The notes under the pieces were generated by a model that saw only the letters and a list, made by a program, of their open reading frames with translations, was not told where the DNA came from and searched no databases. DNA of 64,000 bases from assembly GCA_030651305.1 (NCBI GenBank), contig JAUSCI010000054.1, forward strand, positions 25,048 through 89,047. Direction: 5' to 3'. This document shows positions 1 to 9,413 of this stretch, piece by piece (the first letter of the stretch is position 1; each line of letters starts with the position of its first letter). The translations under genes and the position numbers were made by a program. This DNA comes from Sulfuritalea sp. (GTDB lineage Bacteria; Pseudomonadota; Gammaproteobacteria; Burkholderiales; Rhodocyclaceae).

Positions 1-208
1 TGTTGCCTTCCCAGGCGCCGATCATCAATCCGGTGCCGACCACGTTGCCCTCAAAATCTGGTGACAGGCCGGCATCCAGCCACTCGCGCGCCGCCGACAG
101 ATCGCCGCGTTCGATGGCGTTGGAGAAGCTCACCGCATCCGGCAAACCTGCGGCCCGCACCGGCATGATGGCCAGCAGCAAGCACACAACAAGAGAAAGA
201 ATTTGCAT
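1..208 (-). CDS. Secreted ankyrin-repeat-like protein, 3' part cut off by window start
   Basis: Reading leftwards from ATG at 208 there is an uninterrupted frame of 69 codons that runs off the window. Residues 1–20 form a signal peptide (MQILSLVVCLLLAIMPVRAA). The next part (AIERGDLSAAREWLDAGLSP) has the helix-turn-helix spacing of an ankyrin repeat: A-x-x-x-G-D-x-x-x-x-x-x-x-L-x-x-G. Ankyrin proteins of this kind are usually periplasmic binding modules. The gene is divergent from the TonB-like gene with only 52 bases between starts. The partner is unknown and the rest of the gene is not visible. Confidence 0.6.
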   Translation of the reverse strand, partial: MQILSLVVCLLLAIMPVRAAGLPDAVSFSNAIERGDLSAAREWLDAGLSPDFEGNVVGTGLMIGAWEGN

Positions 209-260
209 GGGAAGCAGTATAGAGAATCGGAATGACGTCTGACCCCCTAGAATCGTCGCA

Positions 261-752
261 ATGCCGCTTTACTTTGCCCTGCTGCTGAGCCTCATCCTGC
301 ACGCTGCCCTGATCGTCGCCCCGACCTGGCTTGAGGTGAGGCAGCGCCCGGCGCCAACGGCGAGCATCGAAGCAAGGCTTCTGCCACAGCCTGAACCCGC
401 GGCAATGGCGGCGGCAGTCAGCACCGAGGCAAGTGCCATCGATACCGCCGCCGCTTCCCGTCCGCTTGCTGCCCCGCCCGGCACATTGGCCGGCAGCGCG
501 TTGCGTCGTGCCCAGGCCGCACTATCGAAGCACCTGTTCTACCCGCCGGAAGCAGTGGCGCTCGGGCTTGAAGGCGAAGTCATCCTGCTCCTGATCCTTT
601 CCGACAGCGGTCAGCTTGTTGCCGCCTCGATCGCCCGCAGTTCGGGCCACGCCCTGCTCGATCGGGCCGCGCTCGATGCCGCGCAGCGCATCGGCGCCCT
701 CCCCGGCAACCCCCGGCAGACACTGTTTCCGGTGAGTTTTCGCCTGCAATGA
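261..752 (+). CDS. TonB-like energy transducer, C-terminal domain protein
   Basis: 163 residues. An uncleaved N-terminal membrane anchor (about residues 4–20, FALLLSLILHAALIVAPTWL) is followed by an Ala/Pro-rich linker to about residue 85 and a TonB C-terminal fold. The C-terminal part has the usual Y-P-P-E-A-x-x-x-G-x-E-G-x-V marks (here FYPPEAVALGLEGEVILL) and a final A-x-x-I-x-x-L-P-x-x-F-P-V-x-F strand. It is shorter than classical TonB (about 240 residues). No ExbB/ExbD genes lie beside it, so the outer-membrane partner cannot be named. Confidence 0.8.
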   Translation: MPLYFALLLSLILHAALIVAPTWLEVRQRPAPTASIEARLLPQPEPAAMAAAVSTEASAIDTAAASRPLAAPPGTLAGSALRRAQAALSKHLFYPPEAVALGLEGEVILLLILSDSGQLVAASIARSSGHALLDRAALDAAQRIGALPGNPRQTLFPVSFRLQ

Positions 753-867
753 CAACTGATTCTCGAGAGGAAACCTCCGAAGAATCGGGCGATTGACTAC
801 GGCGGCCAGTCTCTGCAATACTGGCCGCAGCACCGCTTCATTTCCCAAACCAAAGCAGGAGGGTTAC

Positions 868-1272
868 ATGAATACCATTTCCGATATTCTTGGCTCACGA
901 AAAGGCACGGTCATTTCGATTGCTTCAACGCAGTCTGTTCATGACGCGCTAACCCTCATGGAAAAGCACAATGTGAGCGCCCTGCTGGCAATGGACAAGG
1001 GCAAGCTCGTTGGCATAATTTCGGAGAAAGACTACGCTCGCAAGGTAGTGCTTCAAGGGCGCACTTCAAAGGCAACGAAGGTTAGCGAGATCATGGTCGA
1101 GCATGATCGCATTCACTTCGCCACGTTGAAAATGACTCAGCAGGAAGCCATCAAGCTCATGTCCGAGAACCAGATCCGCCATCTTCCGGTGGTGGACGGC
1201 AAGAAGAAGGTTGTCGGCGTCGTTTCGATCCGCGACTTCAGTTTTATTGCGGATCCAGAATCCGAAGACTGA
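868..1272 (+). CDS. Tandem CBS-domain protein
   Basis: 134 residues from ATG 868, chosen over an upstream start because AGGAGGG sits at proper spacing. The whole protein is one CBS pair: CBS1 about residues 8–62 (VSALLAMDKGKLVGIISEKD) and CBS2 about residues 73–128 (IRHLPVVDGKKKVVGVVSIRD). Stand-alone CBS pairs bind adenine nucleotides and act as regulatory modules. No catalytic domain is attached. It converges with rnfB, and a weak hairpin (1280–1298) separates the two. Confidence 0.9.
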   Translation: MNTISDILGSRKGTVISIASTQSVHDALTLMEKHNVSALLAMDKGKLVGIISEKDYARKVVLQGRTSKATKVSEIMVEHDRIHFATLKMTQQEAIKLMSENQIRHLPVVDGKKKVVGVVSIRDFSFIADPESED

Positions 1273-1279
1273 GCCGTAG

Positions 1280-1298
1280 AGCCTGGTGGCGACAGGCT
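1280..1298. terminator. Weak hairpin between convergent CBS gene and rnfB
   Basis: AGCCTG (1280–1285) pairs with CAGGCT (1293–1298) across a 7-base loop. There is no T-tract on either side, so this could be a weak bidirectional terminator or chance. Confidence 0.25.
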
Positions 1299-1328
1299 GT
1301 GCAGGCCTGCCGCTTCCATCGCACCGGA

Positions 1329-2228
1329 CTATTCGGCGGTTGCGGCCGTTGCCGCGTCTGCCTGCTTCGCGACTTTCTTGGGCTTGGGCTTATTGGCGTC
1401 CGGCTGCTGGCCCGGGCTATGGATGATGTCGGTGGGACAGACCGTGACACAGATTTCGTTGCAACTCGGGCCATAGGCCATGCACGCCACATGGTCGATG
1501 TTCAGGATGCCGTCGGCGATGCTGATCGCCTTGGCCGGGCACTCCTTGATACAGGCCATGCACTGGACGCAACCCACGGTGCAGGTGTCCTTGACGGCTT
1601 TGCCCTTGCCTTTGGACTGGCAGGTCAAGGCAACGCGGTACTGGCGCGGATAGCCGATCAGGCAGTCCTTCGGGCAGACATCGAGGCAGAGGCCGCACCC
1701 GGTGCACTTCTGGTAGTCGATCTCGACGATGCCCAGGTCGCCGATCTTCATGGCGTCGAAGGCGCATACACGCACGCAGTCACCCAAACCAAGGCAACCG
1801 TACTTGCAGGCCTTGGCGCCACCGAACGTCAGGTTGGCGCCGAGGCAGGTGTGTATGCCGTCGTACTCGGCCTGCTGGCGGGCCACCGAATCGGCACCCG
1901 AGCAGCGCAACATGGCCACCACTTCCTTCATCTCGCCCATCGTCTTGTTGGTAAGCCGGGAGATGTCGATGGCGACTACCTTGCCGCCGGGGGTGCATAG
2001 CGAGGGCGAGATGCTTTCGTCCTCGACCACCTTTTCCGCGTAGGTCTGGCACCCGGCGAAACCGCAGGCACCACAGTTCGCGGAGGGAAGGTTCTCGCGC
2101 ACCTCCTCGACCAGCGGATTGACCGGCACGTGAAACTTTCGCGCGGCGCTGGCCAAGGCGATGCCGAAGAAGAGCCCGAGCGTGGTGAAGACAAGGACAC
2201 CCCAAAGTGCTACATGTAGCAGATCCAT
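1329..2228 (-). CDS. rnfB: Rnf electron-transport complex subunit B, long (clostridial-type) form
   Basis: 299 residues, against about 190 for enterobacterial RsxB. One N-terminal membrane helix (residues 5–27) anchors a cytoplasmic iron-sulfur arm. The Cys clusters in order are NCGACGFAGC (4Fe-4S domain), CKYGCLGLGDCVRVC, CTGCGLCLDVCPK, CVQCMACIKECP and a C-terminal CNEICVTVCP, then a Lys/Ala-rich tail. RnfB takes electrons from reduced ferredoxin into the complex. The extra clusters and the position as last gene (CDGEAB order) resemble Rnf of clostridia and Thermotoga. It starts 4 bases after rnfA. Confidence 0.93.
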   Translation of the reverse strand: MDLLHVALWGVLVFTTLGLFFGIALASAARKFHVPVNPLVEEVRENLPSANCGACGFAGCQTYAEKVVEDESISPSLCTPGGKVVAIDISRLTNKTMGEMKEVVAMLRCSGADSVARQQAEYDGIHTCLGANLTFGGAKACKYGCLGLGDCVRVCAFDAMKIGDLGIVEIDYQKCTGCGLCLDVCPKDCLIGYPRQYRVALTCQSKGKGKAVKDTCTVGCVQCMACIKECPAKAISIADGILNIDHVACMAYGPSCNEICVTVCPTDIIHSPGQQPDANKPKPKKVAKQADAATAATAE

Positions 2229-2232
2229 AGCG

Positions 2233-3060
2233 TTATGCCACCTTCAGGCCGGAGAAACCGAGAAAACTCAAGGCGAACAGGCCGGCGATGATGAAGGCGA
2301 TCGGCAGTCCTTTGAACACCATCGGCACTGGCGCCATGTTCACCTTCTCGATGGCGCAGCTCATCAGGAACAGCGCCAGCGCGAAGCCGAGACCGGCGCC
2401 CAGCGACAGCCCGAAGGCCTGCAACATGGTCGCGCCGCTGGTGGCGTTGAGCAACGGCACGGCAAGGATGATGCAGTTGGTGGTGATCAGCACCAGATAG
2501 ATGCCGAACTTCTTGTGCAGAATCGGATTCACCTTCTTCAGGATCAGGTCGGTCGCCTGCACCAGGCAGGCGACGATGCCGATGAAGGCGATGATCTGCA
2601 TGAATTCCAGCTTCAGTGGCACGAGGGCGATGGTGTTGAGCGCCCAGGCAATCATCCCGGAGAGCACGCCGACGATGGTAAAGGTGACGCCCATGCCGAT
2701 CGCCGTGTCCTTGTTGCGACTGACCCCGAAGAACACGCACAGACCAAGATAGCGGGTAAACACGAAGTTGTTGATCAAGGCCGAACCGATGATCACCGAG
2801 ACCACCATGGCCAGCGGCGAAGGCGCGATATCCCAGGCTTGGTCCACACCCTTGGCCGTCAGTTGAAAGTGGTCCTGGCTGTTGAGCGTTTCGGCGGTGG
2901 TCAGGACGAAGCTGTTGGCCTGCGCCGCCGGCTTGACGGATACCACGGCCAGCGGAATGTCAGCGTCCGAACTGCGCACCAGACGTATCGCAGTCGCGTC
3001 GGCGGGCAGTGCGCCCTCGACCTGAATCTCGTGGGGAGAGATTACTTTCGCATCAGCCAT
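2233..3060 (-). CDS. rnfA: Rnf complex subunit A with an extra N-terminal domain
   Basis: 275 residues. The last ~190 residues match RnfA/RsxA: a six-helix membrane protein with conserved NNFVFTRYLGLC and LITTNCIILAVPLLN segments, whose cysteines hold the membrane 2Fe-2S centre in RnfA/RnfE. About 80 soluble residues precede it (starting MADAKVISPHEIQVEGALP), predicted beta-rich and absent from ordinary RnfA. ATG 3060 was chosen because GGAGGAGCAC precedes it inside the end of rnfE (8-base overlap). No stop separates extension and core, so this is a real in-frame fusion or a family-specific domain. Confidence 0.9.
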   Translation of the reverse strand: MADAKVISPHEIQVEGALPADATAIRLVRSSDADIPLAVVSVKPAAQANSFVLTTAETLNSQDHFQLTAKGVDQAWDIAPSPLAMVVSVIIGSALINNFVFTRYLGLCVFFGVSRNKDTAIGMGVTFTIVGVLSGMIAWALNTIALVPLKLEFMQIIAFIGIVACLVQATDLILKKVNPILHKKFGIYLVLITTNCIILAVPLLNATSGATMLQAFGLSLGAGLGFALALFLMSCAIEKVNMAPVPMVFKGLPIAFIIAGLFALSFLGFSGLKVA

Positions 3061-3694
3061 GTGCTCCTCCTCCGGTCGGCAGCTTGTGCCCGCGTTTGAC
3101 ATCGACCCAGTTGAAAAGTGCCATGATCAGGCCGATGGTGAAAAACCCTCCTGCCGGCAGCACTACCAGCAGCAGCGGCTTGAACGGCAACACGGCGATG
3201 CCGAAGATGCTGCCGCTGCCCAGCAGTTCGCGGAAAGCGCCGGCCAGTACCAGGCCGACAAGGAAGCCCAGGCCCATGCCAAGTCCGTCCCAGAAGCACG
3301 GCACGACGCTGTGCTTCATGGAGAACAACTCCATGCGCGAAATGATGATGGCGAATGCCACGATCAGCTTCACGTAAAGCCCGACTTGCTGGTAAATATC
3401 GGCGAAATAGGCTGCCAGTATCATGTCCATGGCGCTCACCCAGATGGCGATGAGCAGCGTGAATACCGGAATGCGGATCTTCGGGTTGATGACGTGCTTC
3501 ACCAGGGAGCCGGACATGCTCGACAGTACCTGCACGATCAGCACGGCGACACCCAGCATCAGGCCGTTCTTCACCGAAGTGGTCACCGCCACGGCCGGGC
3601 AGAGGCTCAAGGCCAGCCGGAAGATGGGGTTTTCCTCGAACAGACCACGCATGAGCATGGTCGAGACGGGCGGCGGCGGACGGTTCGCGCTCAT
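3053..3694 (-). CDS. rnfE: Rnf complex subunit E
   Basis: 213 residues, normal length. Six predicted membrane helices and the family landmarks NPIFRLALSLCPAVAVTTSV near the N-terminus and ISRMELFSMKHSVVPCFWDGLGMGLG in the middle (given here as family landmarks, split by a short loop). RnfE pairs with RnfA as an inverted-topology dimer around a 2Fe-2S cluster. It overlaps the stop of rnfG by ATGA and the start of rnfA by 8 bases, so translation is coupled. Confidence 0.93.
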   Translation of the reverse strand: MSANRPPPPVSTMLMRGLFEENPIFRLALSLCPAVAVTTSVKNGLMLGVAVLIVQVLSSMSGSLVKHVINPKIRIPVFTLLIAIWVSAMDMILAAYFADIYQQVGLYVKLIVAFAIIISRMELFSMKHSVVPCFWDGLGMGLGFLVGLVLAGAFRELLGSGSIFGIAVLPFKPLLLVVLPAGGFFTIGLIMALFNWVDVKRGHKLPTGGGAHG

Positions 3695-4581
3695 AGATAG
3701 TTCCCCACGATGGTCATCCGTTTGCGGAAGTTACCGAGGGCAGTCTTTATGCCGGTAGTGACCGCCACGCTGCTGATGGTAGATCCGGTGATGGCGTAGA
3801 TGTTCGGGTTCTTGGGCAGCATCTCGCGATACTTCTCCGCCCAGGGTCGGAAGGGCATGTCGCCGAGTTGTTCCAGCGCGGTCTGCCACTCCTGCGGCAG
3901 TGGATCCTTGATGACGCTGATCTTCTCGATGTCCGCCAGGCTCCTGCCGGCGAACTGGTTCTTGAAGTAGCGCTGCACGATCTCGGCGCCGAGCCCCGGA
4001 TCCTCCTCGTGCTCGATGATCTCCACGCCCTGTATGGTGTAGGTCGAGTCGATGGCCATGAAGAAGCGCACCCAGGTCTTGAAGCCAAGGGTGACGCCCT
4101 CAACCACGTAGCCGACAGGCTGGGTGCCTTCCATGCCGACGAAGAAGCGGCCGGCGTACTTGAGGTGCTCCGGATTGGCGACCTTGACCTGCTTCTTCAC
4201 CCATTCGTCCTTGACCTCGGCGGAACTCGTCGCGGCGACCGCTTCCGGTACAGCGAGCGCAGCCACCTCCTTGCCGTCCAGTTCCAGTTGCGCAAGTTTC
4301 TTGCCGGTCAGATAGATCACCTGCAGTTGCTTGCCCTCGCTCTTCAGGTAGCGACGCACCTCCTGAATTCTTGCCTGCGGGCTCAGGCCAAGCAGACCGC
4401 GGATCATTGTTTCCTCGCGGACGTGCAGATTGTGTTCCTTGGCAGGCTGGGTCACGAAATACAGGCCGCCGAGGATCATCGCGGCGACCAGACACACCAC
4501 GGTAAGGCCCGCGGCGATGATCACCATCTCGCGCCCGTTGGGCGGTTCCTGATTTACCACTTTACCGGTTACGCAGGTCAT
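3691..4581 (-). CDS. rnfG: Rnf complex subunit G, covalent FMN carrier
   Basis: 296 residues, longer than the E. coli protein (about 206). One N-terminal membrane helix (residues 20–45) is followed by a periplasmic FMN-binding domain. The flavinylation motif is near the end, T265-G-S-T-I-S, so Thr268 is the candidate for the phosphoester-linked FMN placed by ApbE. A charged stretch around residues 100–140 accounts for part of the extra length. It overlaps rnfD and rnfE by 4 bases each. Confidence 0.93.
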   Translation of the reverse strand: MTCVTGKVVNQEPPNGREMVIIAAGLTVVCLVAAMILGGLYFVTQPAKEHNLHVREETMIRGLLGLSPQARIQEVRRYLKSEGKQLQVIYLTGKKLAQLELDGKEVAALAVPEAVAATSSAEVKDEWVKKQVKVANPEHLKYAGRFFVGMEGTQPVGYVVEGVTLGFKTWVRFFMAIDSTYTIQGVEIIEHEEDPGLGAEIVQRYFKNQFAGRSLADIEKISVIKDPLPQEWQTALEQLGDMPFRPWAEKYREMLPKNPNIYAITGSTISSVAVTTGIKTALGNFRKRMTIVGNYL

Positions 4582-5573
4582 GACGGCGCTCCACCGGCAG
4601 TGAGACGCTTGGGCCTGAACCAGTCGTTCAGCGCCGGAGTGAGAATGTTCATCAGCATGATCGCGTAGCAGATACCTTCGGGGTAACCGCCCCAGTTGCG
4701 AATAATTCCGGTCAGCAGGCCGATGCCCAGGCCGAAGATGATTTGTCCCTTGGGCGTAATCGGGCTGGTCACGTAATCAGTCGCCATGAAGAAGGCGCCC
4801 AACCAGATGCCTCCGGACAGCATATAGATCGTCGGCGCCGGCGAGAAAGGCGCCATCAGTGCGACGCCGACCAGGATGCTGAGCGGGATGTAAAGCTTGA
4901 TGATTCCCTTCCAGAAGAGGAAAGCGGCGCCGAGCATGATCATCAGCACCGACACTTCGCCGACCGAGCCGGCGCGCATGCCAAGGAAGAAGTCAAGCCA
5001 CAGGTGCCCACCGTCGGGAACCGCAGCCAGAATCTTGTTCAACGCCTCCTGGCCGCCGAGCTTGATCTGGGCCAGCACCGTAGCGGAGGAGACGGCGTCG
5101 ACATTGCCGAGGGCGGGCGTCAACCAGCGCGTGGTCATCTCTACCGGGAAGGTGGCCATCATCATCGCCCGCCCGACCAGAGCTACGTTGAAGATGTTGT
5201 AGCCCAGGCCGCCGAACACCGCTTTGGTGAAGACTATCGCCAGCACGCCGCCGATGAAAGGCATCCAGATCGGGATCGCCGGCGGCAGGGTGAATGCGAG
5301 CAGCAGGCCGGAGCAAAAAGCGGAGCCATCCGGTACGGTCGATTCAGTCTTGGCGATGCGGCAGGCCAGATACTCGGCTGTGATGCAGCCGAGTATCGAT
5401 GACGCGGTGACGGCAAGCACCGGCCAGCCGAAAACGGCCCAGGCCCAAAGCAGCGCCGGCAGCAACGACAGGTTGACCATCCACATGATCTGGCCGGTGG
5501 TGCGACCCGAGGCGATGTGCGGGCCGCTGGACAGGTGCAGGGTCGGGGGCGACGTAACTTCGGCTTCGCTCAC
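4578..5573 (-). CDS. rnfD: Rnf complex subunit D, membrane flavoprotein
   Basis: 331 residues, start GTG overlapping the rnfC stop (GTGA). About nine membrane helices. RnfD belongs to the NqrB/RnfD family and carries covalent FMN on Thr of an S-G-A-T motif. The corresponding site here reads D-A-V-S-S-A-T (Thr165), with Gly replaced by Ser. Family features such as GYNIFNVALVGRA and the late GGYPEGICYAIMLMN stretch are intact. It acts in the ion-translocating membrane core. Confidence 0.92.
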   Translation of the reverse strand: MSEAEVTSPPTLHLSSGPHIASGRTTGQIMWMVNLSLLPALLWAWAVFGWPVLAVTASSILGCITAEYLACRIAKTESTVPDGSAFCSGLLLAFTLPPAIPIWMPFIGGVLAIVFTKAVFGGLGYNIFNVALVGRAMMMATFPVEMTTRWLTPALGNVDAVSSATVLAQIKLGGQEALNKILAAVPDGGHLWLDFFLGMRAGSVGEVSVLMIMLGAAFLFWKGIIKLYIPLSILVGVALMAPFSPAPTIYMLSGGIWLGAFFMATDYVTSPITPKGQIIFGLGIGLLTGIIRNWGGYPEGICYAIMLMNILTPALNDWFRPKRLTAGGAPS

Positions 5574-6934
5574 GTGGTTTTCCTCTCTTGGCGACGGTAG
5601 GCGGCCTTTGCCACCTGCATGAATTGCACCAAGGGCCGGTGGGATGGGCAGCTATACGAGCAGCAGCCGCATTCGAAGCATTCCTTGACGCCGAACTGCA
5701 AGGTTTCCAGGGGCCGGCCTACCTCCATGTACTGGGATACGCGGTTGGGCTCCAGCCCCATCGGGCAGGCATCGACGCATTCGCCGCAGGAGATGCAGGG
5801 CTGGTAGTGAGTGATGCTGGTTTCCGCCGCGGTCAGGAACAGCAGACCGCTGGTGCCCTTGGTCACCGAAACGTCGAGATCGGCGATGGTGCGCCCCATC
5901 ATCGGGCCGCCGAGCAGGATCTTCACTACGTCGCCGGCATAGCCGCCGCAATGGGCAATGATGTCCTCGACCGAGGTACCGATCGGCACCCTGAGATTCT
6001 TCGGCGACAGGATGCCCCGCCCGGATACCGTCACGACCCGTTCCATCACCGGTTTGCCATTGCGGATCGCATCGAGGCAGGCAATGGCGGTGGCAACGTT
6101 CTGCACCACCACGCCAACGGCGAGCGGAAGGCCGCCCTTGGGCACCATGCGCCCGGTCAGCGACTGCACCAGTTGCTTCTCCGAGCCCTGCGGATAACGG
6201 GTCTGGGTGACCACCACCGTCATCTTGACAGGCGGCTCCATCTTGTCGAGGCCGAGTTCGGCGATGGTCTGGCGCAGCTTTTCGGCGGCAGGCTGCTTGT
6301 TGTCCTCGACGCCGATGACGCAGTTGGCGACGCCGATGATCCTGGCAATCAGCCAGGAGCCGAGTACGACCTTCTCGCTCTCCTCCAGCATCAGCCGGTA
6401 GTCGCAGGTCAGATAGGGTTCGCACTCCGAGCCGTTGATCACCAGGGTGTCCACCTTGGCGTCCTTGGGCAGGGAAAGCTTGCGATAGGTCGGAAAGGCG
6501 GCGCCGCCGAGTCCCACCACGCCGGCATCGCGAATGCGCTCGAGCATCTGCGCCACCGGCAGCGTTTGCCAGCCAAACTGCTCCGGAAACTGGGGATCGT
6601 CTTCGCTGGGCTTGACCTGGATGGTGATGACCGTGTCGTAGACCAGCGACGCGTGGGGGCCGGTCGCCACGCCCTTGACGATGCCGCTGACCGGTGCATG
6701 CAGTGAAACGCCACCCGGCACTTTGGCGATGACGTCACCGCGCTTGACCTTGGCCGCCTTGGCCACCAGCGGTTCGGCCGAAGCGCCGAGGCTCTGGCTC
6801 ACGGGCAGGTACACGTTGGTCGGGATGAAATCCTCGATGGGCAGGTGCTCGGTGAGTTCCTTGTGTTCGTCGGGATGGACGCCCCCGCGCGAGAAGGTGG
6901 GCAGTGCAGAATTGCGCCAGGAAAACAGACTCAT
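5570..6934 (-). CDS. rnfC: Rnf complex subunit C, NADH-binding iron-sulfur subunit
   Basis: 454 residues from ATG 6934, preceded by GAAGGG nine bases upstream; an in-frame TTG at 6955 overlapping the apbE stop is less likely. N-terminal RnfC barrel-sandwich domain (residues 30–120), Rossmann-like flavin/NADH region resembling complex I NuoF (GVVGLGGAAFPTYRK), SLBB domain, then two 4Fe-4S motifs CISCGECVDACP and CFECGCCSYSCP. It lacks the long Ala/Lys tail of the E. coli protein, again like the clostridial form. Receives or delivers electrons at NAD. Confidence 0.93.
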   Translation of the reverse strand: MSLFSWRNSALPTFSRGGVHPDEHKELTEHLPIEDFIPTNVYLPVSQSLGASAEPLVAKAAKVKRGDVIAKVPGGVSLHAPVSGIVKGVATGPHASLVYDTVITIQVKPSEDDPQFPEQFGWQTLPVAQMLERIRDAGVVGLGGAAFPTYRKLSLPKDAKVDTLVINGSECEPYLTCDYRLMLEESEKVVLGSWLIARIIGVANCVIGVEDNKQPAAEKLRQTIAELGLDKMEPPVKMTVVVTQTRYPQGSEKQLVQSLTGRMVPKGGLPLAVGVVVQNVATAIACLDAIRNGKPVMERVVTVSGRGILSPKNLRVPIGTSVEDIIAHCGGYAGDVVKILLGGPMMGRTIADLDVSVTKGTSGLLFLTAAETSITHYQPCISCGECVDACPMGLEPNRVSQYMEVGRPLETLQFGVKECFECGCCSYSCPSHRPLVQFMQVAKAAYRRQERKTT

Positions 6935-6951
6935 CCTTTTATACCCTTCGC

Positions 6952-7950
6952 TCAAGCATTCACTGTGGCGACCACACCCTGGGGCGTGACGAATATCGCC
7001 TGCTCACCACCACCGGCCTTGAGGACCGTTTGACGCTTGTCGACCGGGACCATCAGCATGGCGGTGGACAGGCCGTCGGCGGCGATGCCGGAGTCGGCCA
7101 CCACCGAGACGCTGAACATGGCCGGAGCCGTCCCGCCGGTGCGGGTGTCGAAGATGTGGGTGAAGCGTCCGGCTTTGTCGAGAATGGTGCCGTAGCCGCC
7201 GGAGGTGGAGATGCACTTGTCGACCACGTCGAGGCTGGTGATTGTCTGCGTCCGGTCGGCCGGATTGGCAATGCCGATGCGCCAGGCCGAACCATCGGGC
7301 TTGGCCGAAAAGACACGCGGCTCACCCATGTCCACCAGCATGCGGTCGAAGCCGTGTGCGCGCAACTGTTCGGCAACCCGGTCCGTAATGTAGCCCTGGG
7401 CGCCGCTGTTCAGCGTCAGGCCCATGCCGGGGCGGGCGAAGGCGATGCGGTTCGAAGCATGATCGACCTCTACCTGGCGCCAATCGACCAGCGTCAGCGC
7501 CTTATCAATATCTTTCGCGGAAGGGCCGGCCGGGTCGGAATTGGCGGCAGTGAAATGCGAGGAATACAGATTCCAAAGCGGCTGCACTGTCGGGTCGTAG
7601 GCGCCGTCGCTGATCTTCGCCAGGAACAGCGCACGCTCAAGCATGTTGATCAGGTCAATGGGCGCCTGTTCGAGTTTTCCCTGGCGATTCAGCAATGAAA
7701 TCGCGCTATCGCCACGATAGATGCTGAAGATCGCTTCGAGACGCCGCAACTCGGCCAGGGCCGCGGAGATGGCTCGCTGCGCGATCATCTCGTCGGTGTG
7801 GTAGAGCCGGATCGAGGCCGGCCCCCCGAGGGCGGTGCCCTGCCAGCTGACCAGTCGGGCCTGCGCGCCACCCGCCTTGAGCAATAGCGGCAAACCTGCT
7901 GCTACAGCCACAAAGGCGATGAAGCGACGGCGGGACACAGGAATGCGCAT
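6952..7950 (-). CDS. apbE: FAD:protein FMN transferase (ApbE)
   Basis: 332 residues. The N-terminus is a twin-arginine-like signal (SRRRFIAFVAVAAGLPLLL), so export by the TatABC system encoded at 27 kb is plausible. ApbE moves FMN from FAD onto Thr of RnfG and RnfD outside the membrane, which explains its place between ferredoxin and rnfC. Seen family marks: LEAIFSIYRGDSAISLLNRQ, GLTLNSGAQGYITDRV, LVDMGEPRVFS and the metal-binding region near GIAADGLSTAMLM. Normal length for the family. Confidence 0.92.
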   Translation of the reverse strand: MRIPVSRRRFIAFVAVAAGLPLLLKAGGAQARLVSWQGTALGGPASIRLYHTDEMIAQRAISAALAELRRLEAIFSIYRGDSAISLLNRQGKLEQAPIDLINMLERALFLAKISDGAYDPTVQPLWNLYSSHFTAANSDPAGPSAKDIDKALTLVDWRQVEVDHASNRIAFARPGMGLTLNSGAQGYITDRVAEQLRAHGFDRMLVDMGEPRVFSAKPDGSAWRIGIANPADRTQTITSLDVVDKCISTSGGYGTILDKAGRFTHIFDTRTGGTAPAMFSVSVVADSGIAADGLSTAMLMVPVDKRQTVLKAGGGEQAIFVTPQGVVATVNA

Positions 7951-8019
7951 GATGACAGCCTCAACAAAGCTGACCCCGGAAGGATCAGGAAAAGCGTGAC
8001 TTCGTTAAACAAGAGCACC

Positions 8020-8089
8020 CGGCGGCACGTTATTCCGCCGAGTGCCCCGAGCAAGCAAGCGAGCCAACGCGGCCGGACTATTCCCGGCC
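8020..8089. terminator. Two GC-rich hairpins between ferredoxin gene and apbE
   Basis: CGGCGG (8020–8025) pairs with CCGCCG (8035–8040), and GGCCGG (8071–8076) pairs with CCGGCC (8084–8089). They lie in the 150-base gap between kor/fdx and apbE/rnf. Weak T-tracts only. They may attenuate transcription into apbE–rnf or protect the upstream mRNA end. Confidence 0.4.
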
Positions 8090-8100
8090 ACCCGAATCCC

Positions 8101-9406
<1,306 letters not shown>

Positions 9407-9413
9407 TGTTTCC

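Noticed and set aside
6935..6955. TTG start for RnfC
   Set aside because: ATG 6934 has GAAGGG at good spacing and gives the standard beginning of the protein.
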